A DNA stretch of 64,000 nt from CAYQTE01 sp964420285 (GTDB taxonomy: Bacteria; Planctomycetota; Phycisphaerae; Tepidisphaerales; Tepidisphaeraceae). Below the pieces are notes generated by a model. The model was given only the letters and a program-made list of their open reading frames with translations. It was not told the DNA's origin and did no database searches. Below are positions 34,542-43,351 of this stretch, piece after piece (position 1 is the stretch's first letter; every line of letters begins with the position of its first letter). The position numbers were made by a program, and so were the translations under genes. The DNA lies in assembly GCA_964420285.1 (NCBI GenBank), contig CAYQTE010000018.1, positions 1-64,000 on the forward strand. The letters run 5' to 3'.

Positions 34542-37500
34542 CCTTGGCCGGCTTCCGGGAGAACCACGAGGAAGGCAACCACCTCGAAGTCATCGATTCC
34601 CCGGAATTCCCCTTTCATGGCATGTGTTCCGCCGGGCGTGAACAGGCTGGCGACGGCGCGTTCCTCCTTTTTGCCAACGATGGATGCAATCGCCTTGCCC
34701 AGCAAGTCTTGGGCGGCGGACATGTCCTTGCCATCCTTCGTGAGCTTGTCGAAACTGGCGCAGGCGCCGGCGTCGGGCGTGTCGCGGCCGATGCAGAGTC
34801 CTTTCAGACGATCGAGCGCCTGCTTGGCTTGAACAAAGGGAAGCAGGACTTCGCCGTTGTCGCCGACATGCACAAGATAATGTGGCGCGAGCGGATAACC
34901 CGGCTCGATGGCTTTGAGCGCTGCGTCGCCCACGGCCCTGAGACAAAAGATTACGCCTGGCGGAATTGCGGATTCGCCGCTGCCGGGCGCAGTGATGACG
35001 GCAGATGTGCCAAGCGGCAGGTTTTCGACCTTGCCGGCGTTTTCTTTGAGGAAGCCGGCCAGATCGACGCGGAAATCGGTGAGAGTCAGGTCGGCGATGG
35101 AGACGCCGCTGCTGAGGTCTTCGAGGTCGATGACGGCATCCTGAAGTCTCAGCAGTTGTTTGCGGCGATATTCCAGATCGTTCATCTGGTTGCCGGATTG
35201 GAATTCGATGATGTTCTCTTCGCCGGTGGCGGAGATATCGAGGAGCACCATCCTGCCGCTGACGCGCTGTTCGAGGTTGATGTATTCTTCGAGTTCGATG
35301 TTCGGCCAGAAGTTGATGAGTTGGATGCGATCATTAGGCGAGCCGAGGCGGTCGATGCGCCCGAACCGCTGGATGATGCGCACGGGGTTCCAGTGGATGT
35401 CGTAGTTGATGACGGTGTCACAGTCCTGGAGATTCTGGCCTTCGCTGATACAGTCGGTGGCAATGAGCAGGTCGATGTCGCCCTCGCTGGCAAGGTCCGC
35501 GGGCCGTTCCTTGGAGCGGGGCGAAAACGACGTGATAATGCTGGTGAAATCCTTGCGGAGATTGGGCAGCGTGGTCTGGTTGTGGCCGGCGCCGGTTACG
35601 AGGGCGGAATGCAGGCCGAGTTCCTTTTGCGCCCATCCCGAAAGCTCGCGATAGAGATAGTGGGCCGTGTCGGCGAACGCGGTGAAAACGATGATCTTGC
35701 GGTTGTTGGCATTGAGCGGCCGCCGGCACTTGTTCTGGATGACTTCGCGAAGGGCGTGGAGTTTGGCATCGCGTGCCGCACCCACCTGTTTTGCGGCCGA
35801 AAGCAGGGTGGCGAGGCGGTTGCGATCCTCGGCGAGGTCTTGCCGCCAGCGGATGCGATCGACATCCTGGAGCAGCACTTTGACTTTGCGCCCGACGAGC
35901 AGAGACTCAAATTCCGGATCATCCACATCGACGTTCTCAATGTCGATTTCGTCTACCGCGTCGGCTTGCGCTTCGATTTTGGCGAGCGTGGCTTCCACAT
36001 CGGCGAGTTGGCGCTGAAGCGTGAGCGTGAAGGACGTGACGGAACTCTCCATGCGCTTGAGGACGTTGATCCGCAGCAGATGGACAAGGCTCTCTTCGCG
36101 ATCGACCTGCCGGAAGAAACTCTCGCCGCCACGGACTCGCGTGCTGTATTTAGCGTCGTATGCGGCCTGCTTGTGCGGCAGCACGTAACGCAGTGGCGCA
36201 TACGCGGCGAGATTCAGGCGCCGGATTTCGTTGTTGATCTCGCGGATGGAGCGGAACTGGCCGGCAATATCCACGTCGGGTTTGATGTTGATGGGCTTGA
36301 GACGTTCGGGGAAGCGGCCCGTTTCCTGAGTGCCGTAGTATTTTTCGATGTGCTTGCGGGAACGGGCGATGGTCAACAAATCCAGCAACTTGAAATAGTC
36401 GAAGCCGAGCATGTCCATGAGTCGGGCGGGGCGGCGCTCGGCATCCTCCAAAGCAAGCCAGCGATTGAATTGGAGTTGAGCCTGTCGGACGGTCGCCTCA
36501 ATGCTGGGAATGCCGTGAGCGTCCAAAGCGGTGTCGTCGGCCTCGGTGACGAACGCGATCTGGTTTTTCAAGTCGGCCAGTCGATTGTTGACCGGCGTGG
36601 CGGAGAGCATGAGGACTCGGGTCTTGACGCCCGCCTGAATAATGCGGCGCATCAGGCGGTCATAGCGTGTTTCGCGGTCGTTGTGCGCCGCCTTGTTGCG
36701 GAAATTGTGGGACTCGTCGATGACGACAAGGTCGTAGTTGCCCCAGTTGATGTGGGCAAGGTCGATGTCGCCGGAGGTGCCGCCATCACGGGATAGGTCG
36801 GTGTGGTTAAGCACGTCGTAGTTGAAGCGGTCGGATGCGAGGAAATTGCGGCGGTCGTTGGCCTTGTAGAGCGTCCAATTGTCGCGGAGGCGTTTGGGGA
36901 CAAGCACCAGCACGCGGTCATTGCGGAGTTCGTAGTATTTGATGATGGCCAGTGCCTCGAACGTTTTGCCGAGGCCGACACTGTCGGCAATGATGCAGCC
37001 GCCGAGGCGCTCCAGTTTGTCGATCGCGCCGACAACGCCGTCGCGCTGGAACTTGTAGAGCTTTTTCCAGACGGTGGTGTTGCGGATGCCGGTGGCGGCT
37101 TTGACGATGCGGTCTTCGTCCAATTCGTCGCCAAGGTCTTTGAAGACGTGGAAGAGCGTCAGGTAATAGATGAGCGAAGCGGCTTTTGGCTCCGCCAGCG
37201 CCTGCAAGCGGGCCAGGAATTCATTCTTCTGCTGTTCGCCGCCCGGCAGTGAACTCCACAGATTGTTAAACCATGACGCCAGAATCGCGGATTCTTCGGG
37301 CTTCTCTGAGCACTGAATCAGGCTGAGTTGGTTGCCAGGGGTGATGCCAAGCCCTTCGGTCGTAAAGGCGCAATTGCCCGTGATGACCCGATGGCTGGGT
37401 GATTCTGGCGCGCCGGCGACGAGGATTGATTGTGGCAATGCCCCCGGCGCCGCCCGCAGATCGACTTTCTTCTTGACCCAATTGGCACACTCCCGCGCAA

Positions 37501-37753
37501 GCCAGCGAAGCTGGAGTCGGTTGCGGAAAACTCGATCGGCGGCCGTTCCGGTCATGCCGAGTTCATCGGTGGACGCCGCCGGAACAACGACGCGGCACTG
37601 GCCGACAGATTCAAGTAAATCCCGCAATTCGCCGAACGCGAACAACGAAAAGGCTGGCGAAGCAAAAAGGAGCGGTTCGACTTGGGCGGGTGTGAGTGAG
37701 CGTCGAAGCTCATCAATCACGCGGTCGGTGCCTGTGTTCTTTACCAGCTTCAT
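34538..37753 (-). CDS. SNF2-type helicase with PLD-like N-terminus
   Basis: A 1071-residue superfamily 2 helicase heading the defence operon. The N-terminal 200 residues resemble a PLD-like domain (SLFAFGELRDLLESV; the second motif as HRVITGNCAFTTEGLG, where the usual Lys is not obvious). The helicase core has IIADSVGLGKTFEALAI (motif I), VVIDESHNFRN (II), LMLSATPVNNRL (III), and IIVFTAFADTAHYL plus ATDCISEGQNLQDCD and RIIQRFGRIDRLGS (motifs IV-VI). The role is DNA translocation on foreign DNA, perhaps as licence for the Mod and Res parts. The start at 37753 is the first Met with family-like sequence, and the Met at 37822 is an alternative. Confidence 0.8.
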   Translation of the reverse strand: MKLVKNTGTDRVIDELRRSLTPAQVEPLLFASPAFSLFAFGELRDLLESVGQCRVVVPAASTDELGMTGTAADRVFRNRLQLRWLARECANWVKKKVDLRAAPGALPQSILVAGAPESPSHRVITGNCAFTTEGLGITPGNQLSLIQCSEKPEESAILASWFNNLWSSLPGGEQQKNEFLARLQALAEPKAASLIYYLTLFHVFKDLGDELDEDRIVKAATGIRNTTVWKKLYKFQRDGVVGAIDKLERLGGCIIADSVGLGKTFEALAIIKYYELRNDRVLVLVPKRLRDNWTLYKANDRRNFLASDRFNYDVLNHTDLSRDGGTSGDIDLAHINWGNYDLVVIDESHNFRNKAAHNDRETRYDRLMRRIIQAGVKTRVLMLSATPVNNRLADLKNQIAFVTEADDTALDAHGIPSIEATVRQAQLQFNRWLALEDAERRPARLMDMLGFDYFKLLDLLTIARSRKHIEKYYGTQETGRFPERLKPINIKPDVDIAGQFRSIREINNEIRRLNLAAYAPLRYVLPHKQAAYDAKYSTRVRGGESFFRQVDREESLVHLLRINVLKRMESSVTSFTLTLQRQLADVEATLAKIEAQADAVDEIDIENVDVDDPEFESLLVGRKVKVLLQDVDRIRWRQDLAEDRNRLATLLSAAKQVGAARDAKLHALREVIQNKCRRPLNANNRKIIVFTAFADTAHYLYRELSGWAQKELGLHSALVTGAGHNQTTLPNLRKDFTSIITSFSPRSKERPADLASEGDIDLLIATDCISEGQNLQDCDTVINYDIHWNPVRIIQRFGRIDRLGSPNDRIQLINFWPNIELEEYINLEQRVSGRMVLLDISATGEENIIEFQSGNQMNDLEYRRKQLLRLQDAVIDLEDLSSGVSIADLTLTDFRVDLAGFLKENAGKVENLPLGTSAVITAPGSGESAIPPGVIFCLRAVGDAALKAIEPGYPLAPHYLVHVGDNGEVLLPFVQAKQALDRLKGLCIGRDTPDAGACASFDKLTKDGKDMSAAQDLLGKAIASIVGKKEERAVASLFTPGGTHAMKGEFRGIDDFEVVAFLVVLPEAGQG

Positions 37754-37996
37754 CTGTGACCCATACTCAAGTCTTTGCTGATGGGATGGAGCAAACCTAA
37801 CCCCTTTAGGACTAACGAGCAAGCCTCAAGTGGGCCTCAAGTCGGCCACGTTTGGTCCCTCGTCTTGACAGCAGGTCGGCGATCGTGCTTTCATGTCGTG
37901 GTTCCCTGCCCCGCAACGCGCGCTGCCCTTGAGGGTGCAACACAGCAATTGGCTGGTTGGATCGTTTCGGGCTGGTGAACGCGAAAAGGAGACACT

Positions 37997-39445
37997 GTGG
38001 AAAACATCATTCCCATTGGAGCACTTCTGGTCGGAATCGCCCTTGGAGCGGTCGCGGTATATTTTTTCATGCTGGCGAAAGTGACGCACACCGAAAACCT
38101 TTCCAAGGCGACGGCCGATGGTGAACTTGCTCAACTTCGAGAGCGTGTCCAGGGGAGAGATGTGGCGATCGACGGTCTGAAGGCAGACCTCGGAGCAAGG
38201 GATCGGACGATTGAGTCGTTGCAAAACACGGTCACTACGCTGAAGTCCAATGACGCGAAATTGTCGGCCACGCTGATCGAGGAGCGAAAGGCCGCTGCCG
38301 AGAAACTAGCGCTGCTCGATGAGGCTCGTCAAAAGCTCTCGGATGCATTCAAAGCCCTCGCGGCAGAGTGCCTCGAGGCGAGTAACGCGTCGTTCCTTGA
38401 GTTGGCGAAGACCAGCCTTGAGAAATATCAGGAAACAGCCAAGGGCGATCTCGCTAGTCGCCAACAGGCAATCGCCGAGTTGGTCAAGCCGGTCAGAGAA
38501 ACGCTCGACAAGGTCGATGCCAAGATGCAGGAAATCGAGAAAGTTCGGGCCGAGGCTTATGGTGGCTTGGTGGAACAGGTCAGGTCGCTTGCGGAAGCCG
38601 GCAAGGAATTAAGGGGTGAAACGTCAAACCTCGTGCAAGCCCTCCGACGGCCAAGCGCCCGTGGTCGCTGGGGTGAAATTCAGTTGAAGCGCGTTGTAGA
38701 AATGGCCGGCATGTTGAATCACTGCGACTTCCGCGAGCAGCAATCCGTTGGCACCGAGGATGGCCAGTTGCGTCCAGACGTTGTAGTGCAGTTGCCAGGG
38801 CACAAGAACATTGTCGTGGATGCGAAGACCCCATTGGCGGCGTTCCTTGACGCCATTCAGGCACCGGACGAGTTAACGCGGGTTGCGAAACTCAAGGATC
38901 ACGCTCGGCAGGTGCGGACGCACATGACCCAGTTGGGCCGCAAGTCTTACTTCGAGCAGTTCTCGCCGGCGCCCGAGTTTGTCGTCCTCTTCTTGCCCGG
39001 CGAGTCTTTCTTCAGTGCGGCTCTGGAACACGATCCGGCTTTGATCGAATTCGGCGTAGACCAAAACGTGATTGTGGCCACACCCACGACACTCATCGCG
39101 CTGTTGCGCGCCGTGGCCTACGGCTGGCGTCAGGAGCGACTAGCCGAGAACGCAAAGGAAATTTGCGACCTTGGCAAGGACATGTACAAGAGAATCTCAG
39201 ATATGGGCTCGCATTTCGCCGTAGTCGGCAAGTCTCTCGAAAAGGCGAATGAGGCATACAACCAAACGGTTGCGTCGCTTGAATCGAGAGTCTTGGTGAC
39301 CGCCAGAAAGTTCCGCGATCTGGATGCGGCGGCCGCCGGGGATGAGATCAAAGAGATTGCCCCTGTTGAGCGCGTACCCAGGCTTCTTCAATCCCCTGAG
39401 CTTGTGCCGCCGTTACCGGCCGCGCCGGGGGGTGGTATTATGTGA
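37997..39445 (+). CDS. rmuC: DNA recombination protein RmuC
   Basis: A 482-residue RmuC-family protein. An N-terminal transmembrane helix (IIPIGALLVGIALGAVAVYFFML) is followed by a long coiled coil to about residue 150. The nuclease-like core carries RGRWGEIQLKRVVEMAGM, VVDAKTPLAAFL and the YGWRQERLAENAKEI region, a PD-(D/E)XK-like fold. RmuC limits inversions and acts on DNA ends. Here it is divergent from the seven-gene operon and precedes the TIR gene, in an island context instead of a housekeeping one. The start has no strong ribosome site but fits the membrane helix. Confidence 0.9.
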   Translation: MENIIPIGALLVGIALGAVAVYFFMLAKVTHTENLSKATADGELAQLRERVQGRDVAIDGLKADLGARDRTIESLQNTVTTLKSNDAKLSATLIEERKAAAEKLALLDEARQKLSDAFKALAAECLEASNASFLELAKTSLEKYQETAKGDLASRQQAIAELVKPVRETLDKVDAKMQEIEKVRAEAYGGLVEQVRSLAEAGKELRGETSNLVQALRRPSARGRWGEIQLKRVVEMAGMLNHCDFREQQSVGTEDGQLRPDVVVQLPGHKNIVVDAKTPLAAFLDAIQAPDELTRVAKLKDHARQVRTHMTQLGRKSYFEQFSPAPEFVVLFLPGESFFSAALEHDPALIEFGVDQNVIVATPTTLIALLRAVAYGWRQERLAENAKEICDLGKDMYKRISDMGSHFAVVGKSLEKANEAYNQTVASLESRVLVTARKFRDLDAAAAGDEIKEIAPVERVPRLLQSPELVPPLPAAPGGGIM

Positions 39446-39508
39446 ACACTATGCCGCTGGGCTTTCTCGCCCAACAGCAAGCGAGCAACAATCTAGGAGA
39501 TGCGTCGA

Positions 39509-40576
39509 ATGGCAGAGCGTACGAGCAAATTTGAAATTCCGAGGCACATAGAGCGATATCTAGCCGCCTTGTCAAAACTGTATGCCCAAGAGGGGAAACG
39601 GCAACTACAGGAAATCATCGTAAACGCCCAAACGCGAGTGCATGAGGAATTTAGCTACGATAACTGGAACGGCGGCACCTATGGACACGCAATCTACCTT
39701 GTGATTCCAGAAGCGATTTTCCTGAGTTCCGTAAACAGCAAGGACAACATTGAGAAACAAATCACACAGGATTTGAACAGGATACACAACGTTCAAAACG
39801 AATTCATCGAGACGGTGTTTCTTGAAATGGAAGCCCTCAGTGATCCCGAATGGCGCAAAGCCTCAGGCTTACTCGCTACCGGACAGCGTGTCGTTACCGT
39901 AGACGCGGCAAAACGTATCTGGGGCGACGAGGGATTTCGGGTCTTTCTTAGTCATAAATCCGAGGTTAAGAAGGAGACCACCGAATTAAAAAAACAACTG
40001 CGACTATATGGGATATCCTCGTTTGTGGCACATGTTGATATTCGGCCTACAAAAGAGTGGCAGGATGAGATCGAGAATGCACTCGCCAGCATGGACGGGT
40101 TCGTAGCACTTATGACTGACAAGTTTCACGACAGCGAGTGGACAGACCAAGAGGTAGGCTTCGCGATTGCCCGCGGAATACCGATTATCGCGATACGGTT
40201 GGGGATGGACCCCTACGGATTCATTGGCAAATTTCAGGCGATCACGAGTCCGTGGGAAAAAGCCCACGAACAGATTGCAAAGACTTTGATCAGGCACGAC
40301 CGGATGTTTAGCGCCTACGTTCAAGCTCTACGAAAATGCGAGCGATGGGAAGATGGAAACATTATCGCTGGGGCACTAGACGGAATCGAGCGGCTGACGA
40401 CGGAGCAAATCAATGATTTAGTTTCCACCTACAACGAATGCGACCACCTACGTGGAAGTTGGGGATTCAACGGCGAAAAGTCGCAGTGGTACGGGCCGGG
40501 TTTAGTGTGGCACCTCAACCGATTAGGGTCACGCCGGTTCAAATTCTCACGGGCAGGTCAGATCGAAACCGTATGA
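39509..40576 (+). CDS. TIR-domain protein with unknown N-terminal domain
   Basis: A 355-residue protein. Residues 140-237 form a TIR domain (FRVFLSHKSEVKKETTELKK, then SSFVAHVDI, DGFVALMTDKFHDSEW, and DQEVGFAIARGIPIIAIRL). Glu of DQEVG near residue 215 is the expected NADase catalytic residue. The N-terminal 135 residues (with FEIPRHIERYLAALSKLYAQ) and the C-terminal 115 residues have no recognised family. Bacterial TIR proteins usually act by depleting NAD or making signalling nucleotides upon infection. The gene is less GC-rich than its neighbours. AGGAG 9 nt upstream supports the ATG at 39509. Confidence 0.8.
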   Translation: MAERTSKFEIPRHIERYLAALSKLYAQEGKRQLQEIIVNAQTRVHEEFSYDNWNGGTYGHAIYLVIPEAIFLSSVNSKDNIEKQITQDLNRIHNVQNEFIETVFLEMEALSDPEWRKASGLLATGQRVVTVDAAKRIWGDEGFRVFLSHKSEVKKETTELKKQLRLYGISSFVAHVDIRPTKEWQDEIENALASMDGFVALMTDKFHDSEWTDQEVGFAIARGIPIIAIRLGMDPYGFIGKFQAITSPWEKAHEQIAKTLIRHDRMFSAYVQALRKCERWEDGNIIAGALDGIERLTTEQINDLVSTYNECDHLRGSWGFNGEKSQWYGPGLVWHLNRLGSRRFKFSRAGQIETV

Positions 40577-40702
40577 ATTGAGTGGTGCGATTGTCCAGCC
40601 AGCGGGGGGCGGACCGCTTTCAGCCTGGGTTGTCCTGCCCCTGCGGCAACACGGCAATAGAAAACTCAGCCGAAGTGCCAACTACCCGCACGCCGATTTC
40701 GC

Positions 40703-40731
40703 TTGATAATATGCCATAAATGTCGTATGTT
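40703..40731 (+). promoter_or_regulatory. Promoter with palindromic operator for the XRE gene
   Basis: TTGATA (40703-40708), a 17-nt spacer and TATGTT (40726-40731) fit a sigma-70 promoter. A 20-bp imperfect palindrome (centred on CATAAATG, arms matching at 7 of 10 positions) fills the spacer at 40709-40728. Autoregulation by the XRE protein is a natural inference. Confidence 0.6.
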
Positions 40732-40745
40732 CAACGGCGACTTTT

Positions 40746-41135
40746 ATGGCTCAGTCTATTCAATCTGTCTCCAAGGGACTAAACGATCGCCGCAAAAAGC
40801 TCGGGATCAGTTGCTCAGTGCTGGCAAAGCGAATCGGTGTCAGTCTGCGCACCGTCCAGCGTATTCTGTCCGGCGAAGAAACGAATCCTGGGTTTTCAAC
40901 AATACTATCCTTGGCGAGCGAGTTGGGTATTGGCGTTCGCTTCGTTGACGAGGCGGACGTTCGCACGATGCGCCGGCGTCAGGCAGAGAGAAAGGCCGAT
41001 CGAATTCTGGCAATCGTTCAGGGTAGTTCGGCGCTTGAGGGCCAGGCACTTTCGCGCCGATCACGGAGGGATCTGCGTGGGAAGACAATCCACGAACTCC
41101 TTGGCGGTTCAGATCGCAAGCTTTGGGCAGACTGA
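40746..41135 (+). CDS. XRE-family regulator
   Basis: A 129-residue helix-turn-helix protein: LNDRRKKLGISCSVLAKRIGVSLRTVQRIL is the DNA-binding core, followed by GEETNPGFSTILSLASELGI. The C-terminal 60 residues (ERKADRILAIVQGSSALEGQAL) are basic and may mediate dimerisation or a partner contact, as in HigA-like antitoxins. No toxin gene adjoins it. Its promoter carries a palindrome, and it lies between the TIR and the NERD genes. Confidence 0.7.
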   Translation: MAQSIQSVSKGLNDRRKKLGISCSVLAKRIGVSLRTVQRILSGEETNPGFSTILSLASELGIGVRFVDEADVRTMRRRQAERKADRILAIVQGSSALEGQALSRRSRRDLRGKTIHELLGGSDRKLWAD

Positions 41136-41246
41136 TTGCCGAGCGGAAAGTCTCGACCCATGATACGTCGCTACGATTAGGGAGTCTTTGGCGATCCAGA
41201 TGTTGTACGGTAATGTGTCGGCGTCGGCCGGCTTGGATGGTCCAAA

Positions 41247-42092
41247 ATGAAAACATACGGCAGCGGCAAAGCGGGGCAGTACCCCAAGCAGGAGGCGGAT
41301 AAGCTGTATGACCGCATGCAGATACGCATGCTGACGGTTGTTGGCGTTGCCGCATTCTTCGCTGGGGCGTGTGTCGGATATTACGCATTCCCGTTTATTT
41401 TCAGGCATGTTTCCTGGGCACAGCGCGTGCCCGTGGCTGCGTATTGGATCGGGTTCTCTGCGTTTGGTGTGACTTCAGTCGCCGCCACATATTACTTGGC
41501 CTGCGGAATTCATGGGCCGTTGGACAGGCTTGCCAGAGAGAGAGTCCGCCATTTACGCGGGGGCCAGACGGAGGCGCTGGTTGCGTATTCACTCCGATCG
41601 TTCAATGACAAGTGGCATCTGTTCAACGGAATAGCAATGAAAGGCGGTGGCGACATCGACCATGTCCTGGTCGGCCCCGGCGGTCTGTATTGCTTGTCCA
41701 CAAAGTCTGCGAAGGGCATATATACGAGGGAACAGGACGGCCGGGTGCTTCTGAATGGAAAACCGACCGACGACGTTGCCGAGGCGCAGCGGCTTGCGAT
41801 GACGCTGCGGAACTGGCTGGAAGCCCGTCTCCAATCAGATCACGGGGTAAAGTCCATCCCATTCGTGCGGCCCGTGTTGGTCGTGCCTTTCGCGTTTATC
41901 GATTTCCCGTACTCGACGATGAATGTCTGGGTGGTGGATGAGTACAAATTCTTCGATGTGGCAGATACAGCAAAAGCCACGCTGAGTGCTACCACCGTGG
42001 AAGGGTGCGTGAAGATTCTTAAGGAGTTAACTGGATGGGATGAGCGACCCGCACAGATCGAAGGCGACAAGGCGGTGCAGGCCGTCAAATAA
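41247..42092 (+). CDS. NERD-domain membrane protein
   Basis: A 281-residue protein. Two membrane segments (VVGVAAFFAGACVGYYAFPF; VPVAAYWIGFSAFGVTSVAA) are followed by a NERD nuclease-related domain: FNGIAMKGGGDIDHVLVGPGGLYCLSTKSAKGIYT carries the Asp and the [ST]-x-K of the family. NERD proteins are thought to process nucleic acid at the membrane. The gene is between the XRE and the tcm genes, and its role in the island is unknown. Confidence 0.8.
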   Translation: MKTYGSGKAGQYPKQEADKLYDRMQIRMLTVVGVAAFFAGACVGYYAFPFIFRHVSWAQRVPVAAYWIGFSAFGVTSVAATYYLACGIHGPLDRLARERVRHLRGGQTEALVAYSLRSFNDKWHLFNGIAMKGGGDIDHVLVGPGGLYCLSTKSAKGIYTREQDGRVLLNGKPTDDVAEAQRLAMTLRNWLEARLQSDHGVKSIPFVRPVLVVPFAFIDFPYSTMNVWVVDEYKFFDVADTAKATLSATTVEGCVKILKELTGWDERPAQIEGDKAVQAVK

Positions 42093-42517
42093 TTACCAAA
42101 TGCCCAAACCGCAACGCGCCAGGTTTTGCCACAGGCAGTCTCATTTCCCTTCCCCCTCCGTGCGGCGCGCGTCCCGAACCTGCTCGATGATCCTAACCCG
42201 AAGCGGCGGCGGCACGCTCAGCCAGATCACTGCCAATTGCTGCACAAGGGCGTCAATGGCGGCGCTGTCTTTGTCCAATATATGTCCACTGGCCGGAAAA
42301 ACATGCGTATTCCCTCGGGAAAACGATGATTCCTCGTATCCAACTGAGCTACGGGTGCTCAAGACAATCGCATTATACATCGGATCATCCGAATAAACTG
42401 CATCCGTTCCGGCGATCTACTGCCCACCCGCTCTGGCCAACCCCCGCCATCGGCGGTATTCTGCGCACGGCCATTCGGGAGGGATTCGCCGCCGCAATGC
42501 CGGAGACTGGGAACGCC
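42093..42517. other. Intergenic stretch with a tRNA fragment
   Basis: About 425 nt between the NERD and the TcmP genes. A tRNA 5' fragment lies at 42337-42358. A reverse frame of 79 codons (42141-42380) overlaps the fragment and has a weak IIEQVRDARR-like tail, and it could be the remains of a small gene. I see nothing else that codes. Confidence 0.45.
42337..42358 (-). tRNA. Truncated tRNA 5' fragment
   Basis: The minus strand reads GCACCCG, TA, then GCTCAGTTGGATA, which fits the acceptor 5' strand and the D-arm of a tRNA, of the type seen in bacterial tRNA-Arg. After GGATA the D-stem partner is only GAGG and no anticodon or T-arm follows, so the gene is broken. The identity of the tRNA is inferred. 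Confidence 0.5.
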
Positions 42518-43351
42518 ATGAGCGAGGTTAAGTTCGACGAGATCGGCTACTGGTCCGAGGTGAAGCTCGATATCGTGCGCAAGTACGCCCATGCGTATTC
42601 CAGCATCTTGGCCAAACACGAGCAGAGCATCAAGGCTCACCTGTACGTTGACGCATTCGCCGGGGCTGGCGTGCATATCTCCCGAAGGACGGGCGAGTTC
42701 GTCCCCGGCAGTCCGCTCAACGCCCTCAACGTCGAGCCACCGTTTAAGGAGTTCCATTTTATCGACCTCGACGGGACCCGGGCGGACCATCTGCGCAAGA
42801 TTGCCGGTAACCGTAAGGACGTGTACGTTTACGACGAAGACTGCAATAAAATCTTAGTCGAAAAGGTGTTCATTCGCGCCCGGTATCAAGACTACAAGCG
42901 CGCTCTGTGCCTTCTCGATCCGTACGGACTCAATCTCGATTGGCAGGTCATGGAGACTGCCGGAAAAATGGGATCGATCGAAATATTCCTGAACTTCATG
43001 GTCATGGACATGAACATGAATGTCCTCTGGCGCGACCCTGACAAGGTGAGCCCCACGCAGGTCGCTCGCATGAACCGGTTCTGGGGTGACGACTCGTGGA
43101 AACGGGCGGCGTACGACGCTTCCCAAAGCCTCTTCAAAATCCCGGAGAAAACGAGTAACGAAGACGTCGCTCAGGCTTTTCGGGAACGGCTCAAGAAGGT
43201 GGCTGGGTTTAAGTTCGTGCCCGACCCGATGCCGATGCGAAACTCGCAAGGCGCCATTGTCTATTACCTGTTTTTCGCCTCGCCGGACCCAACGGGTGAT
43301 AAGATCGTCAAGGATATCTTCGACACCTACCGCGACCGCAGGAGCACCTGA
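42518..43351 (+). CDS. tcmP: Three-Cys-motif partner protein TcmP
   Basis: A 277-residue protein of the TcmP family. The signature is GYWSEVKLDIVRKYAHAYSS then AHLYVDAFAGAGVH, which resembles the SAM-binding start of a Rossmann methyltransferase, and PFKEFHFIDLD, RALCLLDPYGLNLDW and FLNFMVMDMN further on. TcmP genes accompany a protein with three spaced cysteines, here DUF5131. Its stop overlaps that gene's start (TGATG). The ATG at 42518 is chosen because the family start follows closely. The ATG at 42497 is possible. Confidence 0.8.
   Translation: MSEVKFDEIGYWSEVKLDIVRKYAHAYSSILAKHEQSIKAHLYVDAFAGAGVHISRRTGEFVPGSPLNALNVEPPFKEFHFIDLDGTRADHLRKIAGNRKDVYVYDEDCNKILVEKVFIRARYQDYKRALCLLDPYGLNLDWQVMETAGKMGSIEIFLNFMVMDMNMNVLWRDPDKVSPTQVARMNRFWGDDSWKRAAYDASQSLFKIPEKTSNEDVAQAFRERLKKVAGFKFVPDPMPMRNSQGAIVYYLFFASPDPTGDKIVKDIFDTYRDRRST

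Noticed and set aside
34544..36796. Very long plus-strand open frame of 750 codons
   Set aside because: It is antisense to the SNF2 helicase, has no family-like motifs and arises from the GC-rich codon use of the real gene.
42141..42380. Minus-strand frame of 79 codons as a gene
   Set aside because: It runs through the tRNA fragment and has no ribosome site; the tail may be a remnant but the evidence is too thin.
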